Assembly: GCA_017507065.1 (NCBI GenBank)
Contig: JAFWBO010000109.1
Coordinates: forward strand, 1 to 36,739
Origin: Kiritimatiellia bacterium
GTDB taxonomy: Bacteria > Verrucomicrobiota > Kiritimatiellia > RFP12 > UBA1067
DNA length: 36,739 nucleotides
Reading direction: 5' to 3'
The position numbers were made by a program, and so were the translations under genes. The notes below the pieces were generated by a model that saw only the letters and a list, made by a program, of their open reading frames with translations, did no database searches and had not been told where the DNA came from. Positions within the stretch are counted from its first letter, which is position 1, and each line of letters begins with the position of its first letter. Below are positions 1 through 7,508 of the stretch, in pieces.

Positions 1-284
1 CCATTTTCAGTAAAGGCGTATGGGAGGTATTTAATATTACTTCCACGGCTTCCGTTCAAGATGCCAATTTGGCATCTTGAACATTCTTCACGAGTCAGCT
101 GAAACATGAAATCGTCTGGGAAACGTTCAATGTTACGTTTGACTTGTCTGTTTAGTTGACTAACTTCAACGCCATACAACTCCGCCAAATCCCGATCAAG
201 CATAACCTGAACGCCGCGAATCGTGAAGATTCGCGAACGTATCAAATCGGAGTTTGATAATTCCTGTATGGCCAGTTCGTTCAT
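1..284 (-). CDS. ORF6N-domain protein, N-terminal part (runs off the left edge)
   Basis: Reading the minus strand from the ATG at 284 gives 94 codons that stay open to the window edge, so the C-terminal part is missing. The peptide has the signature order of the ORF6N (KilA-N-related) DNA-binding domain: a start like RSRIFTIRGVQVMLDRDLAE at about residues 15-34, then LYGVEVSQLNRQVKRN, then ERFPDDFMFQLT, and later KYLPYAFTENG. ORF6N proteins occur in phages and mobile elements and in bacterial accessory regions; their roles are mostly uncharacterised but DNA binding is expected. An in-frame TAG lies two codons upstream of the ATG, which fixes the start. The codons are clearly AT-richer than those of every other gene here, and the gene is divergent from the rest, so horizontal acquisition is likely. 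What lies beyond position 1 (an intact gene, prophage or remnant) cannot be seen. Confidence 0.85.
   Translation of the reverse strand, partial: MNELAIQELSNSDLIRSRIFTIRGVQVMLDRDLAELYGVEVSQLNRQVKRNIERFPDDFMFQLTREECSRCQIGILNGSRGSNIKYLPYAFTEN
54..82. repeat. 29-bp near-perfect palindrome inside the ORF6N gene
   Basis: GTTCAAGATGCCAA (54-67) is followed by one central T and then by its exact reverse complement TTGGCATCTTGAAC (69-82). In the gene it encodes the stretch around CQIGILN. Fourteen-base arms with a single-base centre are unlikely by chance. It could be an operator for a dimeric DNA-binding protein (possibly the ORF6N protein itself), a recombination or nuclease target, or a coincidence of codons. 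Confidence 0.8.
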
Positions 285-316
285 GTCCTATAAAATTCTC
301 GTCAGAAAACGTCTAA

Positions 317-325
317 ATTGTATCA
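317..325 (-). promoter_or_regulatory. Probable promoter of the ORF6N gene (extended -10)
   Basis: On the minus strand the bases read TGATACAAT, an extended -10 element (TGn plus TACAAT at 322-317). Transcription would start near 310, giving a leader of about 25 nt to the ATG at 284. No convincing -35 is seen. It is divergent from the aldolase promoter about 70-100 bp away. Confidence 0.45.
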
Positions 326-394
326 TTTTTTCGTCGATAATCATAGAGGGGATGAAATTTTTGTTGCTGACTTGCCAGTGCGGGCTTCCTACTA

Positions 395-424
395 TTGATT
401 TAACAGCCGTCAATATGGTATAAT
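395..424 (+). promoter_or_regulatory. Promoter of the fba operon
   Basis: TTGATT (395-400) and TATAAT (419-424) are separated by 18 bp, and TGG directly precedes the -10, giving the extended -10 TGGTATAAT. The expected start is near 431, leaving a leader of about 43 nt with AAGGAG (458-463) ten bases before the fba ATG. This is the best -35/-10 pair in the window, and it heads the long plus-strand gene run. Confidence 0.75.
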
Positions 425-473
425 ATAGGCAATTTGCCTCTATCGGGGCATATTTACAAGGAGAAAAAGAAAA

Positions 474-1472
474 ATGGTCAGCTACAAAGATCTTGGTCTC
501 GTAAACACCAGGAAGATGTTCGCGAAAGCGGTAAAAGGCGGCTATGCCATCCCTGCTTTCAACTTCAATACGATGGAGCAGATGCAGGCGATCGTCCAGG
601 CCGCCGTCGAGACGAAGTCTCCCGTCATCATGCAGGTTTCCAAGGGCGCTCGCAAGTATGCCAACCCCACGATTCTGCGATACATGGCGCAGGGCGCCGT
701 CGAATACGCCAAAGAACTCGGCTGCAAGAAGCCCCAGATCGTCCTTCACCTCGATCACGGCGACAGCTTCGAGACGTGCAAGAGCTGCATTGATTCCGGT
801 TTCTCCTCCGTCATGATCGACGGCTCGTCTCTTCCTTTCAAAGAGAACATCAAGCTTACGAAGAAGGTCGTCGCCTACGCCCACAAGCACGATGTCACCG
901 TCGAAGCCGAGCTCGGCGTTCTCGCCGGCGTAGAGGATGAAGTCTCCTCGGCCGAGAGCCACTACACGAAGCCCGAGGAAGTGATCGAATTCGCGACGAA
1001 GACCGGCTGCGACTCGCTCGCCATCTCGATCGGCACCTCCCACGGCGCCTACAAGTTCACGCCCGAGCAGTGCACTCGCGATCCCAAGACGGGCAAGCTC
1101 GTCCCGCCGCCGCTCGCGTTCGACGTCCTCAAGGCCATCGAAAAGAAGCTCCCCGGCTTCCCGATCGTCCTCCACGGCTCGAGCTCCGTCCCGCAGGAAG
1201 AGGTCGATACGATCAACAAGTACGGCGGCAAGCTTCCCGACGCGGTCGGCATTCCGGAAGCCCAGCTCCGCAAGGCCGCCAAGAGCGCGGTGTGCAAGAT
1301 CAACATCGACAGCGACTCCCGTCTCGCGATGACCGCGGCCATCCGCAAGTATTTCGCCGAGAATCCGAGCCACTTCGATCCCCGCCAGTACCTCGGCCCG
1401 GCCCGCGAGAGCATGAAGAAGATGTACATCCACAAGATTGTCAAGGTGCTCGGGTCGAACAACAAGCTCTGA
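474..1472 (+). CDS. fba: Class II fructose-bisphosphate aldolase
   Basis: This 332-aa enzyme reversibly cleaves fructose 1,6-bisphosphate to dihydroxyacetone phosphate and glyceraldehyde 3-phosphate in cytoplasmic glycolysis and gluconeogenesis. It has the zinc-dependent class II landmarks: LHLDHGD at 91-97 (catalytic Asp94, zinc ligand His95), GTSHGAYKF at 187-195 (His190 ligand), VLHGSSSVP at 232-240 (His234 ligand), and NIDSDSR at 277-283, the phosphate-binding region. The length is normal for the family. The ATG is preceded by AAGGAG at a spacing of 10 nt. It is the first gene after a strong promoter, and purM follows after a 41-nt gap, so it probably leads the transcript. The open frame on the opposite strand is a coding shadow. 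Identification is firm; only the exact class II subtype is left open. Confidence 0.97.
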   Translation: MVSYKDLGLVNTRKMFAKAVKGGYAIPAFNFNTMEQMQAIVQAAVETKSPVIMQVSKGARKYANPTILRYMAQGAVEYAKELGCKKPQIVLHLDHGDSFETCKSCIDSGFSSVMIDGSSLPFKENIKLTKKVVAYAHKHDVTVEAELGVLAGVEDEVSSAESHYTKPEEVIEFATKTGCDSLAISIGTSHGAYKFTPEQCTRDPKTGKLVPPPLAFDVLKAIEKKLPGFPIVLHGSSSVPQEEVDTINKYGGKLPDAVGIPEAQLRKAAKSAVCKINIDSDSRLAMTAAIRKYFAENPSHFDPRQYLGPARESMKKMYIHKIVKVLGSNNKL

Positions 1473-1513
1473 TCCGCGGCAATAAAAATCTCCCAATCCC
1501 GAAAAGGAACCTT

Positions 1514-2554
1514 ATGGCAAAGGAAACCAAATCCGCATACGCCCAGGCGGGCGTTAACATTGACGTCAAGATGAACGCCGTCGGCTCCATCAAACAGATG
1601 GTGGCATCCACGAAGACGGCGCTCGCCATCGGCGGCATAGGCGCGTTCGGAGGCCTCCACAAGGTTCCCGCCGGGAAGGATCAGATACTTGTCGCGTCCA
1701 CCGACGGCGTGGGCACGAAGCTCAAAGTGGCTTCGCTAATGAACCGTCACGACACGGTGGGGCAGGATATCGTCAACCACTGCGTGAACGACATCCTCGT
1801 GCAGGGCGCAAAGCCGCTCTTCTTCATGGACTACGTGGGAACGTCGAAAGTCGATCCCGCGCAGTTCAAGCAGATCGTGAGCGGCCTTTGCAAAGCCTGC
1901 AAAGAAAACCACATGACGCTTCTCGGCGGCGAAACCGCCGAGATGCCAGGCCTCTATCCGGTCGGAGAATACGATCTCGTCGGCACGATCGTCGGCGCGG
2001 TGTCGAAGAAGGGCCTCATCACCGGCAAGTCCATCAGAGCCGGCGACGTCATACTCGGCTTCCCGTCCGGCGGCTTGCAGACGAACGGCTTTTCGCTCGC
2101 CCGCCGCGTGATATTCGACATCTGCCAGTGCTCCTGGAAAGACAAGATCCCCGGCACCGACCAGACGTTCGGCGACGCGCTCCTCGCCGTGCACAGGAGT
2201 TTCCTCAGGCCCGTCGCCAAGCTCCTCGAGCGCAAGGTGAGAATCACCGGCATGGCCCATATCACGGGAGGCGGCTTCGCCGACAACATCCCGAGGGTTC
2301 TTCCCAAGGCCGTCAACGCCGAAATCGACCGCGCGAGCTGGGAAGTGCCCACCATTTTCAAGTTTATCGAACGTCAGGGCAAGGTCGACCGCGACGAGAT
2401 GTACCGCGTGTTCAACATGGGCATCGGCTACGTCGTGATCCTTCCCAAAAACCAGCTCGTCAAAGCGACGAACATTCTGAGGGCCCAGCACCAGCCTTAC
2501 AGCATAATCGGCGTCATCAGAAAAGGCAAAGGCGTCGTGACCTACAAGAATTGA
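1514..2554 (+). CDS. purM: Phosphoribosylformylglycinamidine cyclo-ligase (AIR synthetase)
   Basis: PurM closes the imidazole ring of formylglycinamidine ribonucleotide with ATP to give AIR, the fifth step of purine synthesis. The 346-aa product matches the usual length. Visible family motifs are STDGVGTKL at 62-70, VNDILVQGA at 91-99, LGGETAEMPG at 137-146, AHITGGGFADNIPR at 248-261 and NMGIGYVVI at 301-309. The frame stays open far upstream into fba, but the ATG at 1514 is chosen because AAAAGGAA lies just before it and the protein then begins like other PurM proteins. The purine pathway continues much further along the window with a stand-alone AICAR transformylase at 24702. The next gene follows after 25 nt. 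Confidence 0.97.
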   Translation: MAKETKSAYAQAGVNIDVKMNAVGSIKQMVASTKTALAIGGIGAFGGLHKVPAGKDQILVASTDGVGTKLKVASLMNRHDTVGQDIVNHCVNDILVQGAKPLFFMDYVGTSKVDPAQFKQIVSGLCKACKENHMTLLGGETAEMPGLYPVGEYDLVGTIVGAVSKKGLITGKSIRAGDVILGFPSGGLQTNGFSLARRVIFDICQCSWKDKIPGTDQTFGDALLAVHRSFLRPVAKLLERKVRITGMAHITGGGFADNIPRVLPKAVNAEIDRASWEVPTIFKFIERQGKVDRDEMYRVFNMGIGYVVILPKNQLVKATNILRAQHQPYSIIGVIRKGKGVVTYKN

Positions 2555-2579
2555 GTTTTCCGGCAGGAGGATTCCGAAA

Positions 2580-3743
2580 ATGGCTTTTCCCGGAGGCAGA
2601 TTCGACGTCGAGGCGATGCGCGAGCAGGCCCGTGCCAAGAAGGCGGCCGCGAAGCGCAAGGCCATTATAAGCAATACGGTTTCGGTCGTGCTTCTCGCGG
2701 CGGTGGCCATCGGCTGCTGGCGCGGATGGGTGGCGTGGCGAGAGCATGTCGAAGAGCAGCGCGAAGAGCAGCGCCTGCGCGAGGCTCAGGAGGCCAGGCG
2801 CCAGGCCGAGGCCGAGAAAAAGCGCAAAGAAGAGCGCGAGGCCGAAAAGCGCCGGCAGGAACAGCTCAGACGCGAGCGCGAAGAGCGCGAGGCCGCCCGC
2901 AAAAAGGCGATAGAAGACGAGAAAATCCGCCTCCAGGAAGAGAAAATCAGGCTTGAGGAAGAGAAACTCCGCCAGCAGGAAAAAGAGCGCGAAGAGCGCG
3001 AATGGCAGGAAAAGAACAAGTCTTTCGCCGACGATGCCGTGAAAGATCTCAAATTCGATCCGAAAGACTATGTCCTGTGCCAGGCGGGATGCGAGGAAAT
3101 CGTGGATTTCATGGTGACGGGAGACAGGTGGGAGTCTCTTTCTTCGAAGGCGTCTGCCGGGCTTACGATCGATTTTCTCAGGGCTCTCAACGACGGCTCC
3201 GTGACAAATGAATTTTCCGAAACCCATTATCCCGACCATGCGGCGACGAGAGCCATTCTCGCGCTCGCCGGCAAGGAGCGTTTCACGATGGTGTTCCGCC
3301 AGGCCGTCCCCAAGGAAGGCGGGAAAAAGAACATGTCTTTCGTCCTGCTCACGGCCGATCTCAACGACGGGCTCGCCCTCCCGAAAGGCGGCCGCGAGCT
3401 TAAAGGGCCGGGCGGCGCGGTTTCCGGCTACACGGCGCCGTTCCTTTTCGGCCGCACTCCGTTTTTCTACGTGATGCGTCCGGCGACGGCCAAGAGGCTC
3501 TGCCAGGAATGGCGCAAAACGAGAGCGCGCATCGTGAAGGACGCCGAGAAGAGCGGCGGAGCAGATGCGTATGTCAAGGCGCGTCTCAGAGAGGAAATCG
3601 GCGATTTCATCGCTTCCGTCCGGGCCGAGATGGCCACGCCCGAGCCGGAGAAGCCGCCGGAACCTCCCAAAGAGGCGAAAAAGCCGGTGCGGCCGAAACC
3701 GAAACCGCTCAAAGGCATGTCAGATCTCAAATCTTTCAAATGA
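2580..3743 (+). CDS. Single-span membrane protein with a long charged coiled coil
   Basis: The 387-aa protein is not a family I recognise. A short cytoplasmic basic N-terminus (1-28) leads into one hydrophobic segment at about 29-47. Residues 52-148 are an almost uninterrupted charged helix of Glu, Arg, Lys and Gln, certain to form a coiled coil or a single alpha-helix. A globular part of about 200 residues (150-350) follows, and the C-terminus (352-387) is rich in Pro, Glu and Lys. The layout (anchor, long helix, folded end) resembles TolA-like or other envelope-spanning proteins, but no TolA/TonB C-terminal motif is visible. AGGAGG precedes the ATG, and the stop overlaps the start of the following aminotransferase in an ATGA, so the two are translationally coupled. 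Function unknown. Confidence 0.85.
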   Translation: MAFPGGRFDVEAMREQARAKKAAAKRKAIISNTVSVVLLAAVAIGCWRGWVAWREHVEEQREEQRLREAQEARRQAEAEKKRKEEREAEKRRQEQLRREREEREAARKKAIEDEKIRLQEEKIRLEEEKLRQQEKEREEREWQEKNKSFADDAVKDLKFDPKDYVLCQAGCEEIVDFMVTGDRWESLSSKASAGLTIDFLRALNDGSVTNEFSETHYPDHAATRAILALAGKERFTMVFRQAVPKEGGKKNMSFVLLTADLNDGLALPKGGRELKGPGGAVSGYTAPFLFGRTPFFYVMRPATAKRLCQEWRKTRARIVKDAEKSGGADAYVKARLREEIGDFIASVRAEMATPEPEKPPEPPKEAKKPVRPKPKPLKGMSDLKSFK

Positions 3744-5014
3744 ACGAACTTGCAAAAAATCTCAACGATACGCTCGGTCCGGCGCTGAAATTCTTTTCAG
3801 CCAGAGGACGGCGGATATATTTCCCGTACGGCGGCATTCTCGGGCAGGGCGCCGAGGCGAAGAAGTGCGCCGTGAACGCCACGATAGGCATGGCATTCGA
3901 AGACGACGGTTCGGCTCTCGTGCTGCCGTCCTTCGCGAAGAGAATCTCTCTCGACAAGAGCGCGTTTCTCTATGCAGGCAGTTTCGGCATGCCCGCGCTC
4001 CGCGAGGCGTGGCGCACCAAGATGATCGAGAAAAACCCGTCTCTCGCCGGGAAGACTTTCTCGAATCCCGTCGTCACCAACGCTCTGACGCACGCGCTCA
4101 GGGTGGCGGCCGAGCTGTTCGCCGACGAAGAGAGCGAAGTCGTCGTGCCCGATCTCTTCTGGGACAATTACGAACTTCTCTTCAAAGAGGCCGTCGGCGC
4201 GCCGATGCGGTTTTTCAACACTTTCTCCGGCGGCGCTTTCGATACGGCCGCGATGAAAGAGGCTCTTGCCGCGCCCGGCGCGAGGAAGATCCTGATTCTC
4301 AATTTCCCCAACAACCCCACGGGCTATACGGCGAGCATCGAAGACGCCCGCAGAATCGTGGCGGCCGTCAAGGACGCGGCCGATTCGGGCAAGGAGATCG
4401 TCGTCATTCTCGATGACGCATATTTCGGGCTCGTGTACGAAGAAGGCATTCACGGCGAGTCGCTTTTCGCCGAGTTCTCCGATCTTTCCGAAAACGTTCT
4501 CGCTGTCAAGTGCGACGGCACCACGAAGGAAGACTACGCCTGGGGCATAAGGGTGGGGTTCATCACGTTCGCGATGAAGGGCGCGACGCCGGAAATGCTC
4601 AAGGCGCTCGAGTCCAAAGCGGCCGGCGACGTGCGTTCGTCGATATCGAACGTCAATTCGGTGGGGCAGCGTCTCGCGCTCGCGGCATTTGCCGACCCGG
4701 CCTACGAGAGCGAAAAACGCGGCAAGTACGAGGTTCTCAAAGCTCGTTACGACATCATCAGAAAGGTCCTTGCCGAACATCCGGAGTACGGCGAAGCGTT
4801 CGAGCCCATGCCGTTCAATTCCGGCTATTTCATGTGCGTGAAACCAAAGGGAATCGACGCCGAAGCCGTGCGCCGGCGTCTCATCGAGCATTATTCGACG
4901 GGAACGATAGTTCTTTCGGGTCTGCTCAGAATAGCGTTCTCTGCCGTTTCTTCGTCTTCGATACCCTCGCTTTTCGGCAACGTGGCCGCTGCCGTCAACG
5001 ACTTGAGGGCTTGA
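3740..5014 (+). CDS. Class I/II PLP-dependent aminotransferase
   Basis: The 424-aa enzyme has the fold-type I aminotransferase hallmarks: FPNNPTGY at 189-196, the PLP-ring aspartate and following tyrosine in DDAYFGL (225-231), and the Schiff-base lysine, Lys263, in CDGTTKEDYAWGIRVGF (258-274). The TTKEDYAWG form belongs to a subgroup of uncharacterised aminotransferases, not classical AspC, so the amino-acid substrate cannot be given. The frame is open upstream, but the ATG at 3740 overlaps the preceding TGA as ATGA and gives a sensible N-terminus, so longer versions are rejected. It probably acts in the cytoplasm in amino-acid metabolism; its pairing with the coiled-coil membrane protein gives no clear hint. 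Confidence 0.9.
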   Translation: MNELAKNLNDTLGPALKFFSARGRRIYFPYGGILGQGAEAKKCAVNATIGMAFEDDGSALVLPSFAKRISLDKSAFLYAGSFGMPALREAWRTKMIEKNPSLAGKTFSNPVVTNALTHALRVAAELFADEESEVVVPDLFWDNYELLFKEAVGAPMRFFNTFSGGAFDTAAMKEALAAPGARKILILNFPNNPTGYTASIEDARRIVAAVKDAADSGKEIVVILDDAYFGLVYEEGIHGESLFAEFSDLSENVLAVKCDGTTKEDYAWGIRVGFITFAMKGATPEMLKALESKAAGDVRSSISNVNSVGQRLALAAFADPAYESEKRGKYEVLKARYDIIRKVLAEHPEYGEAFEPMPFNSGYFMCVKPKGIDAEAVRRRLIEHYSTGTIVLSGLLRIAFSAVSSSSIPSLFGNVAAAVNDLRA

Positions 5015-5021
5015 GAACCGC

Positions 5022-5040
5022 AAGCCGGCGAGCCCGGCTT
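5022..5040 (+). other. Intergenic hairpin
   Basis: AAGCCGG (5022-5028) can pair with CCGGCTT (5034-5040) around a 5-base loop, in the 50-nt gap after the aminotransferase. No run of T follows, so it is not a typical intrinsic terminator. It may affect message processing or the translation of the next gene. Confidence 0.4.
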
Positions 5041-5064
5041 CTGCATGATAAGAAAGGAAGCAAA

Positions 5065-6582
5065 ATGAAACATCTGTTTTTTGCCGCCGTCGCCGCCGCC
5101 GCGCTGAATCTTTGCGCGCAGCCCGAGAAAATCGCCGCCGTGAAAGTGGCCGATAACGCGACGTTTTCAGCCGCAGTCATGAAGGTCGCCGAATTCTCCG
5201 GGAATGCCATGGCCGGCGCCATGCTCTCCGGAACTTTGCAGAACGCGGCGCATCTGCGTTTTTTCGGGACGCTGAGAAACAGCGAGCCGACGACATGCCT
5301 CATGTTCGCGGAAGGCGGCGCCTTGGCTTCGGCCGATGAAGTGCAGGCGGCTCTCGTGTGTCCGGTCGCGGTTTCAAAGGCGGATTTCAAGAAAAAACAT
5401 CCGGGCAGCACCGAGAAGAACGGCGTCGTGAAGGTGACGAAGGGGCCGGCGGTTGAAATCTTCGACGGCACGGCGTATGTCGTCTTTTCGAAAGACGGCA
5501 AATGGGCTGCGGCAGCCAAGAACGAAAAGATCGCGCGCGCCGCACTCGCGGAGTCGAAGTTCAACGAGAAGCCTATCGGAAGCGATATCGCGAGGCTGTA
5601 CATCATGCCGGCCGGAGTCAAACGTCTCGCGCAGGCCGTCGCCGAAAGCAAGAACGACGGAGACATCCGTTCCTCCGCCGACGCCAAGGCTCTGGCCGAA
5701 CGGATAAAGAACGGCATCAGCGCCGGATATGCCGCGGTCTCGATCGGAGACAAGGGCATCGATCTGAACGTTTCTCTTCTCCCGGTGAAAGGGTCTGATT
5801 ACGCATCGCTCGCTTCTAAAGCCGCGATAGACGTCTCCGGGGCGCTCTCCCGCATCCCCGCTTCGGCATTCGCCGGCAGCGCCTTCGCCGCCGGCATGTA
5901 CGACAACGGAAAGCTGTGCGCGTATGTCGGTGAAATCAAGAAAATATTGGAAAAGAACGGCGTAAAGATGGATGCTTTGAACGTCAAAGTCGCCGGCGAC
6001 ATGCTCGCTGCCGGTTTCGACGTGCGGTCTTTCGTGAAGTATATGTCCGACGGCGGCAAGGCCGCTTTCGACAAGATTGACTTCGCCGCCATGCAAAGAC
6101 AGCTTGCGGACGTGTCGGCGAAATACCGCGAAACCGCCGGAGGAAAGTTCGATCCGTCCGCGAAGGCGGGCTCGAGCTGCATTTCCCTGCCGCCTTTCAA
6201 ACCGAAGCGCACGGTGGGCGAGCTGTACGGCAGGGTTCTTCCGGAGTTCAAGAGCCGCCGCGTTCTGTATGCCGGCGTTTTCTCGGCGTATGACGCGATG
6301 AAGAATATAATGGAGGAGATTGTCAAGACCTCCGGCAGGAAAGATGCGCAATCGGCCATGATCGCGCAGTTCATGCAGATGATGCCACCCGCCGGCGACG
6401 GCGGCACCGCACTGGCGGTCTGGACGGAGAAAGGCAAGGTGCGCTATCTTATGCGCGTTTCTCCCGGGGAAATCAAAGGTTTCTCGTCGTTTCTGAATCT
6501 CGCCGCGGCTTCGGCCATGTCGCAGGCATCGCAGGGTTTCGCTCAGCCGCAGATGCTCGAGATCGACGGCGACGACGATTGA
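5065..6582 (+). CDS. Secreted protein of unknown function
   Basis: The 505-aa product begins with a clear signal peptide (basic MKH, a hydrophobic core at 4-16, likely cleavage after LCA at 16-18), so it is exported to the periplasm or beyond. The mature part is alanine- and lysine-rich with alternating helical and strand-like stretches, and carries a methionine-rich segment near 430-445 and an acidic end (IDGDDD). No known domain is recognised. Paired stretches that read like tests of a modelled quantity (repeated AAVS, VKGSDY) suggest a two-domain fold, but this is weak. The open frame extends upstream into the aminotransferase. The ATG at 5065 is preferred because AAAGGAAG precedes it and it starts the signal peptide. 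ispE starts 2 nt after its stop. Confidence 0.8.
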   Translation: MKHLFFAAVAAAALNLCAQPEKIAAVKVADNATFSAAVMKVAEFSGNAMAGAMLSGTLQNAAHLRFFGTLRNSEPTTCLMFAEGGALASADEVQAALVCPVAVSKADFKKKHPGSTEKNGVVKVTKGPAVEIFDGTAYVVFSKDGKWAAAAKNEKIARAALAESKFNEKPIGSDIARLYIMPAGVKRLAQAVAESKNDGDIRSSADAKALAERIKNGISAGYAAVSIGDKGIDLNVSLLPVKGSDYASLASKAAIDVSGALSRIPASAFAGSAFAAGMYDNGKLCAYVGEIKKILEKNGVKMDALNVKVAGDMLAAGFDVRSFVKYMSDGGKAAFDKIDFAAMQRQLADVSAKYRETAGGKFDPSAKAGSSCISLPPFKPKRTVGELYGRVLPEFKSRRVLYAGVFSAYDAMKNIMEEIVKTSGRKDAQSAMIAQFMQMMPPAGDGGTALAVWTEKGKVRYLMRVSPGEIKGFSSFLNLAAASAMSQASQGFAQPQMLEIDGDDD

Positions 6583-6583
6583 G

Positions 6584-7435
6584 ATGCCCGGCGGAACGAC
6601 AATCAGGGCCTACGCCAAGATCAATCTGACGCTTGAAGTTCTGGGCGTGCGGCCCGACGGCTACCATGCGCTCAGGTCGGTGGTGATGCCTGTGTCTCTT
6701 TTCGACACGGTGCGGCTTGAAAAGGCGTCTGACGTGACGAGCGACTATCCGGGCGAGGGCGATATTTCCGTCAAGGCGGCGCGCGCGATTCTGCCTCCGG
6801 GCGCGGGCGTGAGAATTTCGCTCGACAAGGCCATCCCCGAAGGAGGCGGGCTCGGCGGCGGCAGCGCAGACGCCGCGGCAGTGCTCGTCGCCCTGAACGA
6901 AATGTATTCGCTCGGCCTCGGCGTCGACAGACTTGCGCAAATAGCATCCTCCGTGGGGTCCGACGTGCCCGCGCTCGTTCTTTCGAGATATGCCGGAGCG
7001 GTCGTCATGGAAGGGCGCGGCGAGAAAGTTTCGCCTCTCGGCGTGTCGCCCGGGCGGCTGCTCCACATCGTTCTCGCCAATCCGCGCGTCCATGCTTCGA
7101 CGAAAGAAGTGTTTGCCAGATGCTCTTCGCATATGGCGCAGAATCCGGAAATATTGTATAATATGCGCGAAGCCCTCGCTTCTTCCGACCGCGGAAAAAT
7201 ATCCGAGGCGCTTGCGAACGATCTCTCCGGCGCCGCGGCTGCTCTCCATCCGGAAATCGCATCTGCGGCGGAGCGTCTCGGCGCGGTCGTCAATTCGCGC
7301 GTGTCGATGACCGGCAGCGGCGCCACGGTGTTCGCGCTGGCGGAGTCTCCGGAGACCGCGGACGCGGCGGTCGCCGCTCTCGAGGCGGAAGGCTTCTGGG
7401 CTAAACATGTAACGAACGAATGTCCCGTTGTGTAA
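6584..7435 (+). CDS. ispE: 4-diphosphocytidyl-2-C-methyl-D-erythritol kinase
   Basis: IspE phosphorylates CDP-ME with ATP in the MEP pathway, which makes isoprenoid precursors. The 283-aa protein is a GHMP kinase: AYAKINLTL at 9-17 with the catalytic Lys12, the glycine-rich ATP loop GGGLGGGSADAA at 87-98, and GSDVP at 125-129 carrying the catalytic Asp127. SMTGSGATVF near the C-terminus is the third GHMP motif. It lies 2 nt after the previous stop. Its last five codons (Cys-Pro-Val-Val-stop) are also the first 15 nt of the tRNA-Gln gene, so the mRNA and the mature tRNA share bases on one strand. Isoprenoid supply fits with the UbiA enzyme at 15554 and with the lipid carrier needed by MurG. 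Confidence 0.96.
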   Translation: MPGGTTIRAYAKINLTLEVLGVRPDGYHALRSVVMPVSLFDTVRLEKASDVTSDYPGEGDISVKAARAILPPGAGVRISLDKAIPEGGGLGGGSADAAAVLVALNEMYSLGLGVDRLAQIASSVGSDVPALVLSRYAGAVVMEGRGEKVSPLGVSPGRLLHIVLANPRVHASTKEVFARCSSHMAQNPEILYNMREALASSDRGKISEALANDLSGAAAALHPEIASAAERLGAVVNSRVSMTGSGATVFALAESPETADAAVAALEAEGFWAKHVTNECPVV

Positions 7436-7494
7436 TGGCAGCACAAGAGGTTTTGATCCTCTTTGAGGTGGTTCGAATCCACCCGGGACAACCA
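7421..7494 (+). tRNA. tRNA-Gln (anticodon UUG)
   Basis: The acceptor stem TGTCCCG (7421-7427) pairs with CGGGACA (7484-7490), followed by discriminator A and an encoded CCA (7492-7494). The anticodon stem AGAGG/CCTCT encloses the loop TTTTGAT with anticodon TTG (7453-7455). The T arm GGTGG-TTCGAAT-CCACC is intact. The U1-A72 pair is typical of bacterial tRNA-Gln. The 5' end overlaps the last 15 nt of ispE, and trmD starts 15 nt after the CCA, so it is embedded in a protein operon and must be cut out by RNase P and a 3' nuclease. Confidence 0.97.
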
Positions 7495-7508
7495 TTCCAT
7501 TCCATGCG

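Noticed and set aside
223-423. A 66-codon plus-strand frame before fba
   Set aside because: It crosses the ORF6N start and the fba promoter, has no SD and no recognisable sequence.
1070-1513. Upstream in-frame extension of purM into fba
   Set aside because: The extension is an Arg-rich shadow of fba. The ATG at 1514 has an SD and the standard N-terminus.
5022-5040. Rho-independent terminator after the aminotransferase
   Set aside because: The stem is only 7 bp and no T-tract follows. The following genes are closely spaced and lack a promoter of their own.
4510-5064. Upstream extension of the 505-aa secreted protein into the aminotransferase
   Set aside because: It would remove the signal peptide from the N-terminus and is an out-of-frame shadow of the aminotransferase.
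7157-7162. TATAAT within ispE, a possible internal promoter for tRNA-Gln and trmD
   Set aside because: It lacks the TGn spacing of the other four promoters (TG is directly adjacent) and has no -35 at a normal distance. The Ile-Leu-Tyr-Asn codons explain it, though it could be tested.
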